From Acidobacteria bacterium RIFCSPLOWO2_02_FULL_67_21 (GTDB lineage: Bacteria > Acidobacteriota > Vicinamibacteria > Vicinamibacterales > UBA2999): a DNA stretch of 32,353 nucleotides. The stretch covers positions 492 through 32,844 of the forward strand of contig MEKU01000005.1 in NCBI GenBank assembly GCA_001767195.1, in the 5' to 3' direction. A program made the position numbers and the translations under genes. Position 1 is the first letter of the stretch, and every line of letters begins with the position of its first letter. This document shows positions 1 through 7,493 of this stretch, piece after piece. The notes under the pieces were generated by a model. The model was not told the origin of the DNA and searched no databases. It saw nothing but the letters and a program-made list of their open reading frames with translations.

Positions 1-462
1 AGGCGCCGCCGGCTTCCGATCCAGCCGGTCCGCCTCGACATAGATCACATTCCGGGCGCTGCGCACGCGCGGCCGCACCGCCTCGGTGAGCGTCATCCGC
101 ACCCGCGCCAGCATCGCTCCGTCGGCTGCGATGGCGCTCTCCACCTCGACCGCCGAGAACGGATGGCGCGGGTCGGGCTTGAAGTTGTCGGCGAAGCCGC
201 GCGCGCTCACGTCGCGAAGCTCGATCACGAACAGCCGCGGGTCCGGCTGGGCCGCCACGTAGGCGACCGGATCCGACGCCTCGATCGCGACGACCCCGGC
301 GCGGCTCTCGACGCGCGAGGCAATCTTCTTGAGCGTCGCCACCCCGGTGGCCGCGCCGCTGGCGGCCAGCGACACGGCGCCAGCCGCCGCGAGGGCGGCG
401 CAGAACACCAGCACGGTCGTGTGTCGGTACATGTGTAGTCGCCTGGTTGACGTGCTCTCCAT
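1..462 (-). CDS. pilQ: Type IV pilus secretin PilQ, N-terminal part (cut by window edge)
   Basis: This is the amino end of the outer-membrane secretin through which the type IV pilus leaves the cell; 154 codons are visible and the frame is open at base 1. The ATG at 462 overlaps the pilP stop as ATGA. A second in-frame ATG at 432 sits just before a hydrophobic signal-like stretch (about residues 14-35), so either could be used. After the signal comes a beta-rich segment with the pattern of an AMIN domain (residues 45-150), the peptidoglycan-binding module usual at the front of PilQ. The secretin channel domain itself is outside the window. Identification rests on the AMIN-like fold pattern and on being the last gene of a pilM-N-O-P order. 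The signal is clear and the family call is strong by context. Confidence 0.85.
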   Translation of the reverse strand, partial: MESTSTRRLHMYRHTTVLVFCAALAAAGAVSLAASGAATGVATLKKIASRVESRAGVVAIEASDPVAYVAAQPDPRLFVIELRDVSARGFADNFKPDPRHPFSAVEVESAIAADGAMLARVRMTLTEAVRPRVRSARNVIYVEADRLDRKPAAP

Positions 463-1019
463 CAATTCGCCTCGGTCTGTCGGAGCACCTTCCGCACCTC
501 GCGCTGCTTGTCCAGCGAGAGCGGATCGTTGACCTGCTGCAGGATCACCATGTCGTTCTGGGAGATCGTCCGGATCGTCCCGTCGAGCAGCTTGTCGCCC
601 GCCCGCACGATGTACGTCCGCTGGTCGGCGCCCTGCAGAATGGCCACGAACCCCTCCCGGCTGCGCACGGTGCCGCGCAGCGTGATGTCGTTGACGCTCA
701 GGCCGCCAAGTCCGGCCGGGCGCGCCGCGCCGGCGCTGCTGCGCGCATCCGTGCCCCGGCGCAGCAGGCTCACAAATGGATCCCGCCGGCCTTCGGCGTT
801 GTAGGCGAACCCCGGCGGCTCGATCAGCTGATCGGTCCGGGCTGCGTCGATCGCGCCGGCCGGCTTCGCAGGCGCCGGCTGCCCGCCGCGACCCACAGGC
901 GCCTGCGCAGCGGGCGGCGCCCCTTGGGCCGCCGAAGCCGCTTGCGGCGCCTGCGCCGCCGCGGCGCGCACGGCGCCGGCCAGCCCGATCACGAGAAGAC
1001 CGATCGTCACCAGGCGCAC
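462..1019 (-). CDS. pilP: Type IV pilus assembly protein PilP
   Basis: PilP is the periplasmic protein that links the PilN/PilO inner-membrane platform to the PilQ secretin. The 185-residue product starts with a signal peptide or anchor (residues 1-22). No lipobox Cys is visible, unlike proteobacterial PilP lipoproteins. An Ala/Pro/Gln-rich flexible linker follows (about 23-65). The C-terminal third is a compact beta domain with the PilP pattern: GLSVNDITLRGTV, then FVAILQG, YIVRAGDKLLDGTI and a final charged helix. The gene ends in an ATGA overlap with pilQ and starts one base after the pilO stop, so it is translated within the operon. Function follows from domain pattern plus strict gene order. 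Confidence 0.88.
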   Translation of the reverse strand: MRLVTIGLLVIGLAGAVRAAAAQAPQAASAAQGAPPAAQAPVGRGGQPAPAKPAGAIDAARTDQLIEPPGFAYNAEGRRDPFVSLLRRGTDARSSAGAARPAGLGGLSVNDITLRGTVRSREGFVAILQGADQRTYIVRAGDKLLDGTIRTISQNDMVILQQVNDPLSLDKQREVRKVLRQTEAN

Positions 1020-1020
1020 G

Positions 1021-1686
1021 TCAGCCTCGTCCCCCTGCCGCCGCTCGCCCTGCCGCCGCGCCCCGGCCCCGCCCTCTCGCGCCCGCGCCGCGGCCGCGCG
1101 CGGCGGGCGCGGGCTCCTCGCGCGGGTCGATCAGCACGAACGTCGTCGCCGTGCACACCGCGGTAATCGTGGCTGCGGCCGGCGCGTTGTCGCGGGCGCG
1201 GATCGTGATGCCGTTGACGTTGATGATGCGCGGGAACCTGCTGACCCGTTCGAGGAAGGCCCCGAGATTGTGGTAGGTGCCCTCGAGCTGAAGGCCGATC
1301 GGCCACTCCGCATGGAGCTCCTGGGTCGTAATCGCCTGCGGCGAGAAGCCGAGGATCGTGAGATTCGACTGGGTCGCCATCGCCTGCACGCGGCGCAGCA
1401 GGTCCGCGACGTCCCGCTCCTCGGGCAGCACGACGCGCAGCCGGTCGAGCTGTGCCTGCAGGTCGCCGACCTCGCGGCGGAACTCCGGCAGCCGCCGGGC
1501 AATGGCGAGGCCGCGGTCGATTTCGCTGTTCAGGCCCGCCAGCTGGGTGCGCTTCTCCGCCAGGCTCGTCTCGGTCGGGCCGGCATACCCGTACCAGAAC
1601 GCCGCCACACCGGCGATCGCCAGCGCCGCAAACGCTCCGAGCTGTCCGTACCACGGCAGCCGGCCGAAGTTGAGGTTCATCGCCAT
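1021..1686 (-). CDS. pilO: Type IV pilus inner-membrane platform protein PilO
   Basis: PilO pairs with PilN in the inner membrane to form the alignment complex of the pilus machine. The 221-residue product has a short cytoplasmic start, one membrane helix (about residues 17-37), a coiled coil (40-90) and a ferredoxin-like periplasmic domain (about 95-180). The last 30 residues are an Ala/Gly/Arg-rich tail not typical of PilO. It is encoded by a very GC-rich repetitive stretch (about 1021-1120), where a sequencing indel would be easy to miss. Two ATGs six bases apart (1686 and 1680) could start it; neither has a clear Shine-Dalgarno site. It follows pilN after a 30-base gap containing a GC hairpin. 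Confidence 0.87.
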   Translation of the reverse strand: MAMNLNFGRLPWYGQLGAFAALAIAGVAAFWYGYAGPTETSLAEKRTQLAGLNSEIDRGLAIARRLPEFRREVGDLQAQLDRLRVVLPEERDVADLLRRVQAMATQSNLTILGFSPQAITTQELHAEWPIGLQLEGTYHNLGAFLERVSRFPRIINVNGITIRARDNAPAAATITAVCTATTFVLIDPREEPAPAARGRGAGARGRGRGAAAGRAAAGGRG

Positions 1687-1708
1687 TGCTGGGTATCGGG
1701 TTCCCGCC

Positions 1709-1726
1709 CGCGCGCTTTAGCGCGCG
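1709..1726 (-). other. Intercistronic hairpin over the pilN stop codon
   Basis: A perfect 7-base-pair stem of alternating C and G (1709-1715 with 1720-1726) closes a 4-base loop. The loop contains the TAA stop of pilN. No T-run follows, so it is not a classic terminator. It sits in the only sizeable gap of the pil operon and could affect mRNA decay or the PilN:PilO ratio; that role is inference. Confidence 0.5.
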
Positions 1727-2370
1727 CCTCCCTGCCCGCCACGGGCCGCCGCGCCGCGCCCTGCCACGGCCTCCGCCGGTGCCGCCGGCTGCCCCGGAAC
1801 GTTGATTCGAGCGCGCACGGTGAACTGGATCAGCTCCGGGGTCGCCTGCGGGCCCGTTCCCGCGGCCGGCTGGACCTGGCTGTTCACGATCTCAATCGGG
1901 CGCTGCAGCAGGGTGCCGCCGCTGAGATTGCCCACGAAGTCGGACAGGGCGATGAGCGTCGTGCTGCGGCCCTCGATCGTGACCTGCTCGCCCTCCTGCT
2001 GCATCATCGTGAGCCACAGCATGTCCGGGAGGCTCCGGCTCACGTGGTCGAGCAGCTGCACCGGGAGGCTCTGACCGCTGCGGAGCTGCTCGATGAGCGC
2101 CACCCGCTGCTGCAGCTGCTGCCGCTGCTGTTCGAACTGCTGCACTTCCGCCAGCAGCGATCGCAGGCGCGTCGCTTCCTGCTGCGCCGACGCGAGCTCG
2201 GCGTCGAGCCTCGCCGACTCCCGGCTGAGCGACCAGTACCACCACCCGACGGCCAGGACGGCGGCCACGACGATGAGGCTGGCGCCGAGCGTGAGGCGCT
2301 GGCCGAGGTCGAAGGCCATCGCCCGCTTCGCCCGCGGCCGCTCCACCCCCAGAAGGTTGATGCGAATCAT
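1717..2370 (-). CDS. pilN: Type IV pilus assembly protein PilN
   Basis: PilN is the bitopic inner-membrane partner of PilO; its cytoplasmic N-terminus binds PilM. The start at 2370 (ATG, overlapping the pilM stop as ATGA) gives 217 residues and places the conserved MIRINLL motif at the very N-terminus, which is the PilM-binding peptide in this family. A longer open frame upstream is only antisense-like filler. A membrane helix spans about residues 23-45, followed by a Gln/Leu-rich coiled coil (50-100) and an alpha/beta domain (100-185). The C-terminal end is Ala/Gly/Arg-rich, like that of PilO. The operon position between pilM and pilO agrees with the assignment. Confidence 0.92.
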   Translation of the reverse strand: MIRINLLGVERPRAKRAMAFDLGQRLTLGASLIVVAAVLAVGWWYWSLSRESARLDAELASAQQEATRLRSLLAEVQQFEQQRQQLQQRVALIEQLRSGQSLPVQLLDHVSRSLPDMLWLTMMQQEGEQVTIEGRSTTLIALSDFVGNLSGGTLLQRPIEIVNSQVQPAAGTGPQATPELIQFTVRARINVPGQPAAPAEAVAGRGAAARGGQGGAR

Positions 2371-3428
2371 CGGTCGCCCACCCGGCGGAGCGCGAGGCCA
2401 ACCGCGACGGCGGCGGTCGCCGCGATCTCTGCGGGGTTCCCATCCAGCTTCGTCGCGTCCCATGCGACCGCGCGGAACGGGTCGAACTCCTCCACCGGCA
2501 CGCCGAAGCGGTCCTGCACCATGTCGCGGAACCCGTCGGCACGGGAGGCGCCGCCGCTGACCACGATCCGATCGATCTGATCGGAGGCCGCCGTCGCCTT
2601 GAAGAAGTCGAACGTCTTCTGAATCTCGAGCAGGACGTTTCCGGTCATCGCGTGCAGGACAGGCTGCGCCTCTTCGAAGGTGGCGCCGTCGACCGCGATG
2701 CCCTTCTTCAGCCTCTCGGCGGCCTCGAACGGGAGATTCAGCTCCTTCTGCACCGCTTCGGTATAGGCGTTGCCGCCGATCGAAATGTCGCGCGTGAAGA
2801 CCGACTGATCGCCCTGGAGGATGTTGATGTTGATCGCGCTCGCCCCGGCGTTCATCAGCACGACCACTTCACGCGGGTCGAGGCCGTAATTGGCCTCGTA
2901 GGCGTTCTGCAGGGCGAAGGCGTCGACGTCCACGATCACCGGCGTCCGGCCGGCCTGCGCGATCACGCCCGTGTAGTCGCCGATCTTCTCCTTCTTCGCG
3001 GCCACGAGCAGCACGTCCATGCTGCCGCGCGACTCGGGGCCGGTGCCCGGGTCGAGAATCTGGTAGTCGAGGTTGACGTCCTGCACGTCGAACGGGATGT
3101 ACTGCTCGGCCTCCCACGCAATCGAGTCGTCCAGCTCGGAGGGCGTCATCACCGGCAGGGTAATCTTCTTGACGATCACCGCGTTGCCCGAGAGCGACGC
3201 GCAGACGTCCTTCGTCTTGAACGCCTTGTTCTCCTCGAACACGCGGCGGATCGCCTCGGCCACCGCGCCGGCGTCGATGATGGCGCCGTCGACGATCGAG
3301 TCGGGCGGCACGGGCTGCATGCCGAAAGCGGCCACGCGGTACCCTTTGCCCGCCGCCTTGAGCTCAACCGCTTTCACCGCGCTCGAGCCGATGTCGAGCC
3401 CGACGAGATTCCTGCTTCTCCCAAACAC
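2367..3428 (-). CDS. pilM: Type IV pilus actin-like ATPase PilM
   Basis: PilM is the cytoplasmic actin/FtsA-like protein that recruits the PilN tail. The 353-residue product opens with the phosphate-1 motif of the actin fold (LDIGSSAVKAVEL, residues 11-23), has the phosphate-2-like region near 190-200, and carries the adenosine motif VVSGGASRADGF at 289-300. The start is GTG at 3428, with a GAGG ribosome site about 5 bases upstream. It is the first gene of the operon, separated by about 280 bases from the divergent rplM. The length and domain layout are normal for the family. Confidence 0.94.
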   Translation of the reverse strand: MFGRSRNLVGLDIGSSAVKAVELKAAGKGYRVAAFGMQPVPPDSIVDGAIIDAGAVAEAIRRVFEENKAFKTKDVCASLSGNAVIVKKITLPVMTPSELDDSIAWEAEQYIPFDVQDVNLDYQILDPGTGPESRGSMDVLLVAAKKEKIGDYTGVIAQAGRTPVIVDVDAFALQNAYEANYGLDPREVVVLMNAGASAININILQGDQSVFTRDISIGGNAYTEAVQKELNLPFEAAERLKKGIAVDGATFEEAQPVLHAMTGNVLLEIQKTFDFFKATAASDQIDRIVVSGGASRADGFRDMVQDRFGVPVEEFDPFRAVAWDATKLDGNPAEIAATAAVAVGLALRRVGDR

Positions 3429-3480
3429 GGCAGCCTCGCTGATCTCATGAGCCGGATCGGAGCGACCCGGGGCCGCCGCC

Positions 3481-3505
3481 GCGCCTTACGCAAGCCGTAA
3501 GGCGC
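3481..3505. promoter_or_regulatory. Strong hairpin in the pilM-rplM divergent region
   Basis: A perfect 10-base-pair inverted repeat (3481-3490 with 3496-3505) has a 5-base loop. It lies 53-77 bases upstream of the pilM start, most likely in the pilM leader. A looser inverted pair (CAGACA near 3517 and TGTCTG near 3540) lies just beyond. No T-tract follows on either strand. It could be a regulator site or a leader structure; the sequence does not decide. Confidence 0.45.
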
Positions 3506-3600
3506 CCGGCGCGGCCAGACAGACCTGAGAGACCTGTCGTGTCTGCTTATCGGACGATGTGGCAGCAGCAACACGTCGGGCCGCCGGGGGCGCGGTCGGC

Positions 3601-3629
3601 TTGACAGTGGCGGCAAGTATCCGTATCAT
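3601..3629 (+). promoter_or_regulatory. Sigma-70-type promoter for the rplM operon
   Basis: A perfect TTGACA at 3601-3606 and TATCAT at 3624-3629 are separated by exactly 17 bases. This is the best housekeeping promoter in the window. It predicts a start near 3636 and a leader of about 75 bases before rplM. Confidence 0.8.
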
Positions 3630-3710
3630 CGGGGTTTGCGGCTGTCGGTCTTTTCCCGTACAGATCGGGGCGTGTCCCGGTCGGACCTACCCGCGAGGGA
3701 TTCCCTTTTC

Positions 3711-4142
3711 ATGCGTACGTTTGTGGCAAGCGCGCGGAGCGCAGACAGCCGGTGGCACGTCATCGACGCCCAGGGCCAGGTGCTCGGGCGGTTGGCGACG
3801 CTCGCCGCCACACTGCTGCAGGGCAAGCACAAGCCGTCCTACACGCCGTTCATCGACACCGGCGACCATGTCGTGGTCGTGAACGCGGCGCAGGTCCGGC
3901 TGACCGGCCGCAAGGAAGAGCAGAAGATTTACCGGCGTCACAGCGGCTACGAGGGCGGCCTGCGCGAGGAGCGTGCGGCTGTCGTCCGGCAGCGGCAGCC
4001 GATCCGGCTCGTCGAGGAGGCGGTGCGCGGCATGCTGCCGAAATCCAAAATGGGGGACGCGATGTACCGGAAGCTGAAGGTCTACGCCGGGCCCGACCAT
4101 CCGCACGTCGCGCAGCACCCCACGAAGACCGAGGTCGCGTAA
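3711..4142 (+). CDS. rplM: 50S ribosomal protein L13
   Basis: This encodes a large-subunit ribosomal protein of 143 residues. The start chosen is the ATG at 3711, which gives the family's usual length; an upstream ATG at 3636 would add 25 residues encoded by the leader and is rejected. Recognisable L13 segments are [15 protein letters not shown] near the start, [21 protein letters not shown] (about 40-60), the [16 protein letters not shown] loop (about 80-90) and the [12 protein letters not shown] motif (about 108-119). rpsI follows after 1 base, the near-universal L13-S9 pairing. Expression is expected from the strong promoter at 3601. Confidence 0.97.
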   Translation: MRTFVASARSADSRWHVIDAQGQVLGRLATLAATLLQGKHKPSYTPFIDTGDHVVVVNAAQVRLTGRKEEQKIYRRHSGYEGGLREERAAVVRQRQPIRLVEEAVRGMLPKSKMGDAMYRKLKVYAGPDHPHVAQHPTKTEVA

Positions 4143-4143
4143 T

Positions 4144-4536
4144 TTGGCCAGCATCGAATACTACGCAACAGGACGCCGCAAGACTTCCGCCGCTCGCGTG
4201 TTTCTTCGCCCGGGCAAAGGACTCATCACCGTCAATCATCGGGAATTCAGCGCTTACTTCCCCACCGACGCGATGCAGACGCAGGTGCGGCGGCCGCTGC
4301 TGCTCACCGAGACCGGCGAGAAGTTCGACATTCTGGCGACGGTGGCCGGCGGGGGCGTCAACGGACAGGCCGGCGCGCTCCGGCTCGGCATTGCCCGCGC
4401 GCTGGTGGAGTTCAATGCGGAGCTGCGACCCCAGCTGAAGAAGGACGGCCTCCTGACCTCCGACGCGCGGGTCAAGGAGCGCAAGAAGTACGGCATGGCC
4501 GGCGCGCGTAAACGGTTCCAGTTCAGCAAACGCTAA
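4144..4536 (+). CDS. rpsI: 30S ribosomal protein S9
   Basis: This encodes a small-subunit protein of 130 residues whose C-terminal tail reaches the P-site tRNA. The start is TTG at 4144, one base after the rplM stop, so it is probably translated by coupling. Diagnostic segments are [16 protein letters not shown] (6-21), the [19 protein letters not shown] block (about 68-86), the KERKKYG motif and the ending KRFQFSKR. The length is normal. The rare start codon, also used by rpsB next door, may tune output. Confidence 0.97.
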   Translation: MASIEYYATGRRKTSAARVFLRPGKGLITVNHREFSAYFPTDAMQTQVRRPLLLTETGEKFDILATVAGGGVNGQAGALRLGIARALVEFNAELRPQLKKDGLLTSDARVKERKKYGMAGARKRFQFSKR

Positions 4537-4542
4537 ATGTAG

Positions 4543-4562
4543 GGCGGGCCTGAAGGCCCGCC
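4543..4562 (+). terminator. GC-rich hairpin between rpsI and rpsB
   Basis: A perfect 8-base-pair stem (4543-4550 with 4555-4562) has a TGAA loop, 6 bases after the rpsI stop. No U-tract follows and the rpsB ribosome site begins immediately after it. It may act as a partial terminator, a processing site or a structure in the rpsB leader, where S2 autoregulation occurs in other bacteria. Confidence 0.45.
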
Positions 4563-4576
4563 GGAAGGGAGGGATC

Positions 4577-5386
4577 TTGCCCGGGATCGCGATCAAGGAC
4601 CTGCTGGAAGCCGGAGTGCACTTCGGCCACCAGACCAAGCGGTGGAACCCGAAGATGAAGGAGTACATCTTCGGCGAGCGCAACGGCATCTACATCATCG
4701 ACCTGAACAAGACGGCCCGGAAGTTCCGCGATGCTGAAGCGTTCGTCTCCAATCTGGCTTCGGAAGGCAAGACGGTGCTGTTTGTCGGCACCAAGCGGCA
4801 GGCCCAGGACGCGATCGCCGAAGAGGCCCAGCGCTGCGGGATGTTCTACGTGAACCAGCGCTGGCTCGGCGGGCTCCTCACCAACTTCACCACCATTCAG
4901 CGCAGCCTCGGCCGCCTGCGCGATCTCGAGGCCATGGTCACCGACGGCCGGTACGACACCCTCTCCAAGAAGGAAATCGCCCGCGCGGAAAAGGAGAAGC
5001 GGAAGCTCCTGAAGAACCTCGAGGGCATCCGGAACATGTCGCGGCTCCCGGACACGGTGTTCGTCGTCGACACCCGCAAGGAAAAGATCGCGGTGGACGA
5101 GGCCCGCAAGCTGAAGATCCCGGTCATCGGCGTCGTCGACACCAACTGCGATCCCGACGAGGTCGATTACGTCATTCCGGGCAACGACGACGCGCTCCGC
5201 GCGATCAAGCTCTTCACGTCGAAGATTGCCGACGCGGTGACGGGCGGGCGCGGGCTGCGCGAGGCCAAGCTGGCCGAAGAGGCGTCGGCGCAGGCCGAGG
5301 AGGCCGCCGCGGCCGACGCGGCCGCGCGGCTGATACGCGTCACGCGGCCGCAGCGCCGCCCCGAGACGACGACCGCCGGCGCCTGA
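4577..5386 (+). CDS. rpsB: 30S ribosomal protein S2
   Basis: This encodes a small-subunit protein of 269 residues. The start is TTG at 4577 behind a purine-rich ribosome site (GGAAGGGAGGG). S2 hallmarks are [19 protein letters not shown] (9-27), the IYIIDLNKT segment, [11 protein letters not shown] (about 67-77), the [14 protein letters not shown] block (about 91-104) and [14 protein letters not shown] (about 180-193). The last 45 residues form an Ala/Glu-rich, then Arg-rich, tail as often seen in S2 of this group. rpsB-tsf is a conserved pair; here the two are separated by 175 bases containing an inserted-looking repeat. Confidence 0.97.
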   Translation: MPGIAIKDLLEAGVHFGHQTKRWNPKMKEYIFGERNGIYIIDLNKTARKFRDAEAFVSNLASEGKTVLFVGTKRQAQDAIAEEAQRCGMFYVNQRWLGGLLTNFTTIQRSLGRLRDLEAMVTDGRYDTLSKKEIARAEKEKRKLLKNLEGIRNMSRLPDTVFVVDTRKEKIAVDEARKLKIPVIGVVDTNCDPDEVDYVIPGNDDALRAIKLFTSKIADAVTGGRGLREAKLAEEASAQAEEAAAADAAARLIRVTRPQRRPETTTAGA

Positions 5387-5445
5387 GCTCGGCCGCGGAG
5401 CGCGGAGTTCGATGCGCCGGCCGTGTCCGGCGCTTCTTGTGTACG

Positions 5446-5543
5446 GAAACCACGAAGTTCACAAAGAACACGAAGAACACGAAGAACACGAACACAAGTC
5501 TGGTCTTCGGGCCCTTCGCGACCTTCGTGGCCTTCGTGGTTGA
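5446..5543. repeat. Inverted-repeat element of the CCACGAAG type
   Basis: The ends are a perfect 10-base inverted repeat (AACCACGAAG at 5448-5457 and its complement at 5532-5541). Inside, the left half carries about three 9-base units of the form GAAGAACAC, and the right half carries CTTCGTGG-type units. The whole can fold into one long imperfect hairpin. It fills the rpsB-tsf gap and ends 20 bases before the tsf start. Similar CCACGAAGRNCACGAAG elements occur across environmental genomes; that comparison is from memory. Confidence 0.7.
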
Positions 5544-5561
5544 AACGGAGCAGGGACGACA

Positions 5562-6167
5562 ATGGCAGCAATTACGGCAGAACAGGTCAAGCAGCTCCGC
5601 GACAGGACCGGCGCGGGAATGATGGAGTGCAAGGCCGCCCTCGCCGAGGCGAACGGCAACATGGAGGAGGCGGTGACCCTCCTGCGCAAGCGGGGGCTGG
5701 CGCAGGCCGCGAAACGGGCCGGCCGGGCCACCGCCCAGGGGCTCATCGGCAGCTATATCCACATGGGCGGCCGGATCGGCGTGCTCATCGAGGTGAACTG
5801 CGAGACCGACTTCGTGGCGCGCACCGAGGCGTTTCAGAATCTCGTCAAGGAGCTCGCGATGCACGTCGCGGCGTCCGATCCGAGATGGGTGCGGCGCGAG
5901 GACGTCACACCAGAGGCGGTCGAGAAGGAGAAGAGCATCTACCGCGCCCAGATGGAGGGATCCGGCAAGCCGGCGCCTGTGCTCGACAAGATCATCGAGG
6001 GAAAGCTGAACAGCTTCTACTCACAGTTCGTCCTGCTGGAGCAGCCGTCGATCCGCGACCCCAACGTCACGGTGTCGCAGCTCGTGGCCGAGACGTCAGC
6101 CAAGACGGGCGAGAACATCACGGTCAGCCGCTTCACGCGGTACCGCGTCGGCGAAGGAGTCGACTAG
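5562..6167 (+). CDS. tsf: Elongation factor Ts
   Basis: EF-Ts is the nucleotide exchange factor for EF-Tu. The 201-residue product is the short form. It has an N-terminal UBA-like domain (1-55) with [15 protein letters not shown], then the TDFVAR motif (82-87) that contacts EF-Tu, and a single short core domain, shorter than the roughly 280-residue E. coli protein. The start at 5562 has a GGAG-type site about 11 bases upstream, directly after the inverted-repeat element. It follows rpsB and precedes pyrH as in many phyla. Confidence 0.96.
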   Translation: MAAITAEQVKQLRDRTGAGMMECKAALAEANGNMEEAVTLLRKRGLAQAAKRAGRATAQGLIGSYIHMGGRIGVLIEVNCETDFVARTEAFQNLVKELAMHVAASDPRWVRREDVTPEAVEKEKSIYRAQMEGSGKPAPVLDKIIEGKLNSFYSQFVLLEQPSIRDPNVTVSQLVAETSAKTGENITVSRFTRYRVGEGVD

Positions 6168-6177
6168 ATCGACCGGC

Positions 6178-6183
6178 TATAAT
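6178..6183 (+). promoter_or_regulatory. -10 element just before pyrH
   Basis: A perfect TATAAT lies 9 bases before the pyrH ATG, in the 25-base tsf-pyrH gap. Transcription would begin about 2-4 bases before the ATG, giving an almost leaderless mRNA. No good -35 and no Shine-Dalgarno site are visible. Confidence 0.5.
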
Positions 6184-6192
6184 CTGACCCGC

Positions 6193-6921
6193 ATGCCCGC
6201 CCCCTCCCCTGCCCCGCTCTACCGGCGCATCCTGCTGAAGCTGTCAGGGGAGGCGCTGATGGGCGAACAGCAGTTCGGGATCGATCCCGCCGTCACCACC
6301 CGGATTGCGCGCGACGTCGGCGACATCCAGGGGCTCGGCGTCCAGACGGCCATCGTGATCGGCGGGGGCAACATCTTTCGAGGGGTGGCGGCCAGCGTGC
6401 GCGGGATGGATCGCGCCACGGCCGACTACATGGGTATGCTGGCCACCGTCATCAACGGGCTGGCGCTGCAGGACGCGCTCGAGCAGCAGGATGTCCTCAC
6501 CCGCGTGGTCACCGCGATCGAGATGCGGGCCGTCGCGGAGCCGTTCATCCGGCGCCGCGCGATCCGCCATCTCGAAAAGGGCCGGGTCGTCATCTTCGCG
6601 GCGGGGACCGGCAATCCCTACTTCACCACCGACACCGCCGCGGCGCTGCGCGCCATGGAAATCAGGGCCGATGTGATCCTCAAGGGGACGAAGGTCGACG
6701 GCGTGTACACGGCCGACCCGATGATCCATCCGGACGCCACGAAATATCCGGCGATTTCCTACCTCCAGGTGCTCGAGAAGCAGCTCAAGGTGATGGACGC
6801 GACGGCGATTTCGCTGTGCATGGACAACAAGCTCCCGATCGTCGTCTTCAACCTGCTCGAGGCCGGCAACATCCGGCGCGTCGTGCTCGGGGAAGCGGTC
6901 GGGACGATGGTTGGTGGCTAA
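6193..6921 (+). CDS. pyrH: Uridylate kinase (UMP kinase)
   Basis: PyrH phosphorylates UMP to UDP with ATP in pyrimidine nucleotide synthesis; the bacterial enzyme is a hexamer of the amino-acid-kinase fold. The 242-residue product shows [11 protein letters not shown] (12-22), [10 protein letters not shown] (about 55-64), the [19 protein letters not shown] block (about 77-95), [20 protein letters not shown] (about 136-155) and [13 protein letters not shown] (about 165-177). All are standard for PyrH. No ribosome-binding site is seen; a TATAAT 9 bases upstream suggests a nearly leaderless transcript. frr follows after 2 bases. Confidence 0.97.
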   Translation: MPAPSPAPLYRRILLKLSGEALMGEQQFGIDPAVTTRIARDVGDIQGLGVQTAIVIGGGNIFRGVAASVRGMDRATADYMGMLATVINGLALQDALEQQDVLTRVVTAIEMRAVAEPFIRRRAIRHLEKGRVVIFAAGTGNPYFTTDTAAALRAMEIRADVILKGTKVDGVYTADPMIHPDATKYPAISYLQVLEKQLKVMDATAISLCMDNKLPIVVFNLLEAGNIRRVVLGEAVGTMVGG

Positions 6922-6923
6922 TC

Positions 6924-7493
6924 ATGGACTTCAACGATCTGAAGGGAATGTTCTCGGAAGTCAAGACGCGGATGGACGCGGCGATCGACCGCGTGCGCCG
7001 CGAGATGGCCGGCGTGCGGACCGGCCGTGCGACCGTCAGCCTGCTCGACGGCATCCAGGTCGAGGCGTACGGCTCGAAGATGCCGATCAATCAGGTGGCC
7101 ACACTCTCGGTGCCGGAACCGGCGATGATCGTCGCCCAGCCGTTCGACCCGTCGCTGATGGCGGCAATCGAGAAGGCGATCAGAGCGTCCGATCTCGGGC
7201 TGAATCCGGCGAATGACGGCAAGGTGGTGCGGGTCCCGATTCCGCCGCTCACCGACGAGCGCCGGAAGGAGCTCTCACGGCACGTGCACAAGCAGGCCGA
7301 AGACGGCCGGAACACCGTCCGGCAGGTCCGGCGCGACGCCAACGAGCGCCTGAAGAAGCTGCTCAAGGAGCACAAGATCTCCGAAGACGACGAGCGGAAG
7401 GGCCTCGATCACGTCCAGAAGATCACCGACGATCACGTGAAGATGATCGACGAGCTCCAGAAGAAAAAAGACCAGGAGTTACTGGGGCACTAA
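6924..7493 (+). CDS. frr: Ribosome recycling factor
   Basis: RRF splits post-termination ribosomes together with EF-G. The start ATG at 6924, 2 bases after pyrH, gives 189 residues, close to the family norm; a longer upstream frame is out-of-phase pyrH sequence. Motifs seen are VRTGRAT (about 32-38), the PINQVATLSVPE segment, IRASDLGLNPANDG (about 88-101), PPLTDERRKEL (about 109-119) and the VRRDANERLKKL helix. Its TAA overlaps the stop codon of the convergent pfkA by 4 bases, so no terminator lies between them. Confidence 0.97.
   Translation: MDFNDLKGMFSEVKTRMDAAIDRVRREMAGVRTGRATVSLLDGIQVEAYGSKMPINQVATLSVPEPAMIVAQPFDPSLMAAIEKAIRASDLGLNPANDGKVVRVPIPPLTDERRKELSRHVHKQAEDGRNTVRQVRRDANERLKKLLKEHKISEDDERKGLDHVQKITDDHVKMIDELQKKKDQELLGH

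Noticed and set aside
3636-3710. N-terminal extension of L13 from ATG 3636
   Set aside because: It would begin at the predicted transcription start, adds residues absent from the family, and ATG 3711 gives the normal length.
4543-4562. A full intrinsic terminator after rpsI
   Set aside because: There is no T-run after the stem, and the rpsB ribosome site follows at once, so complete termination is unlikely.
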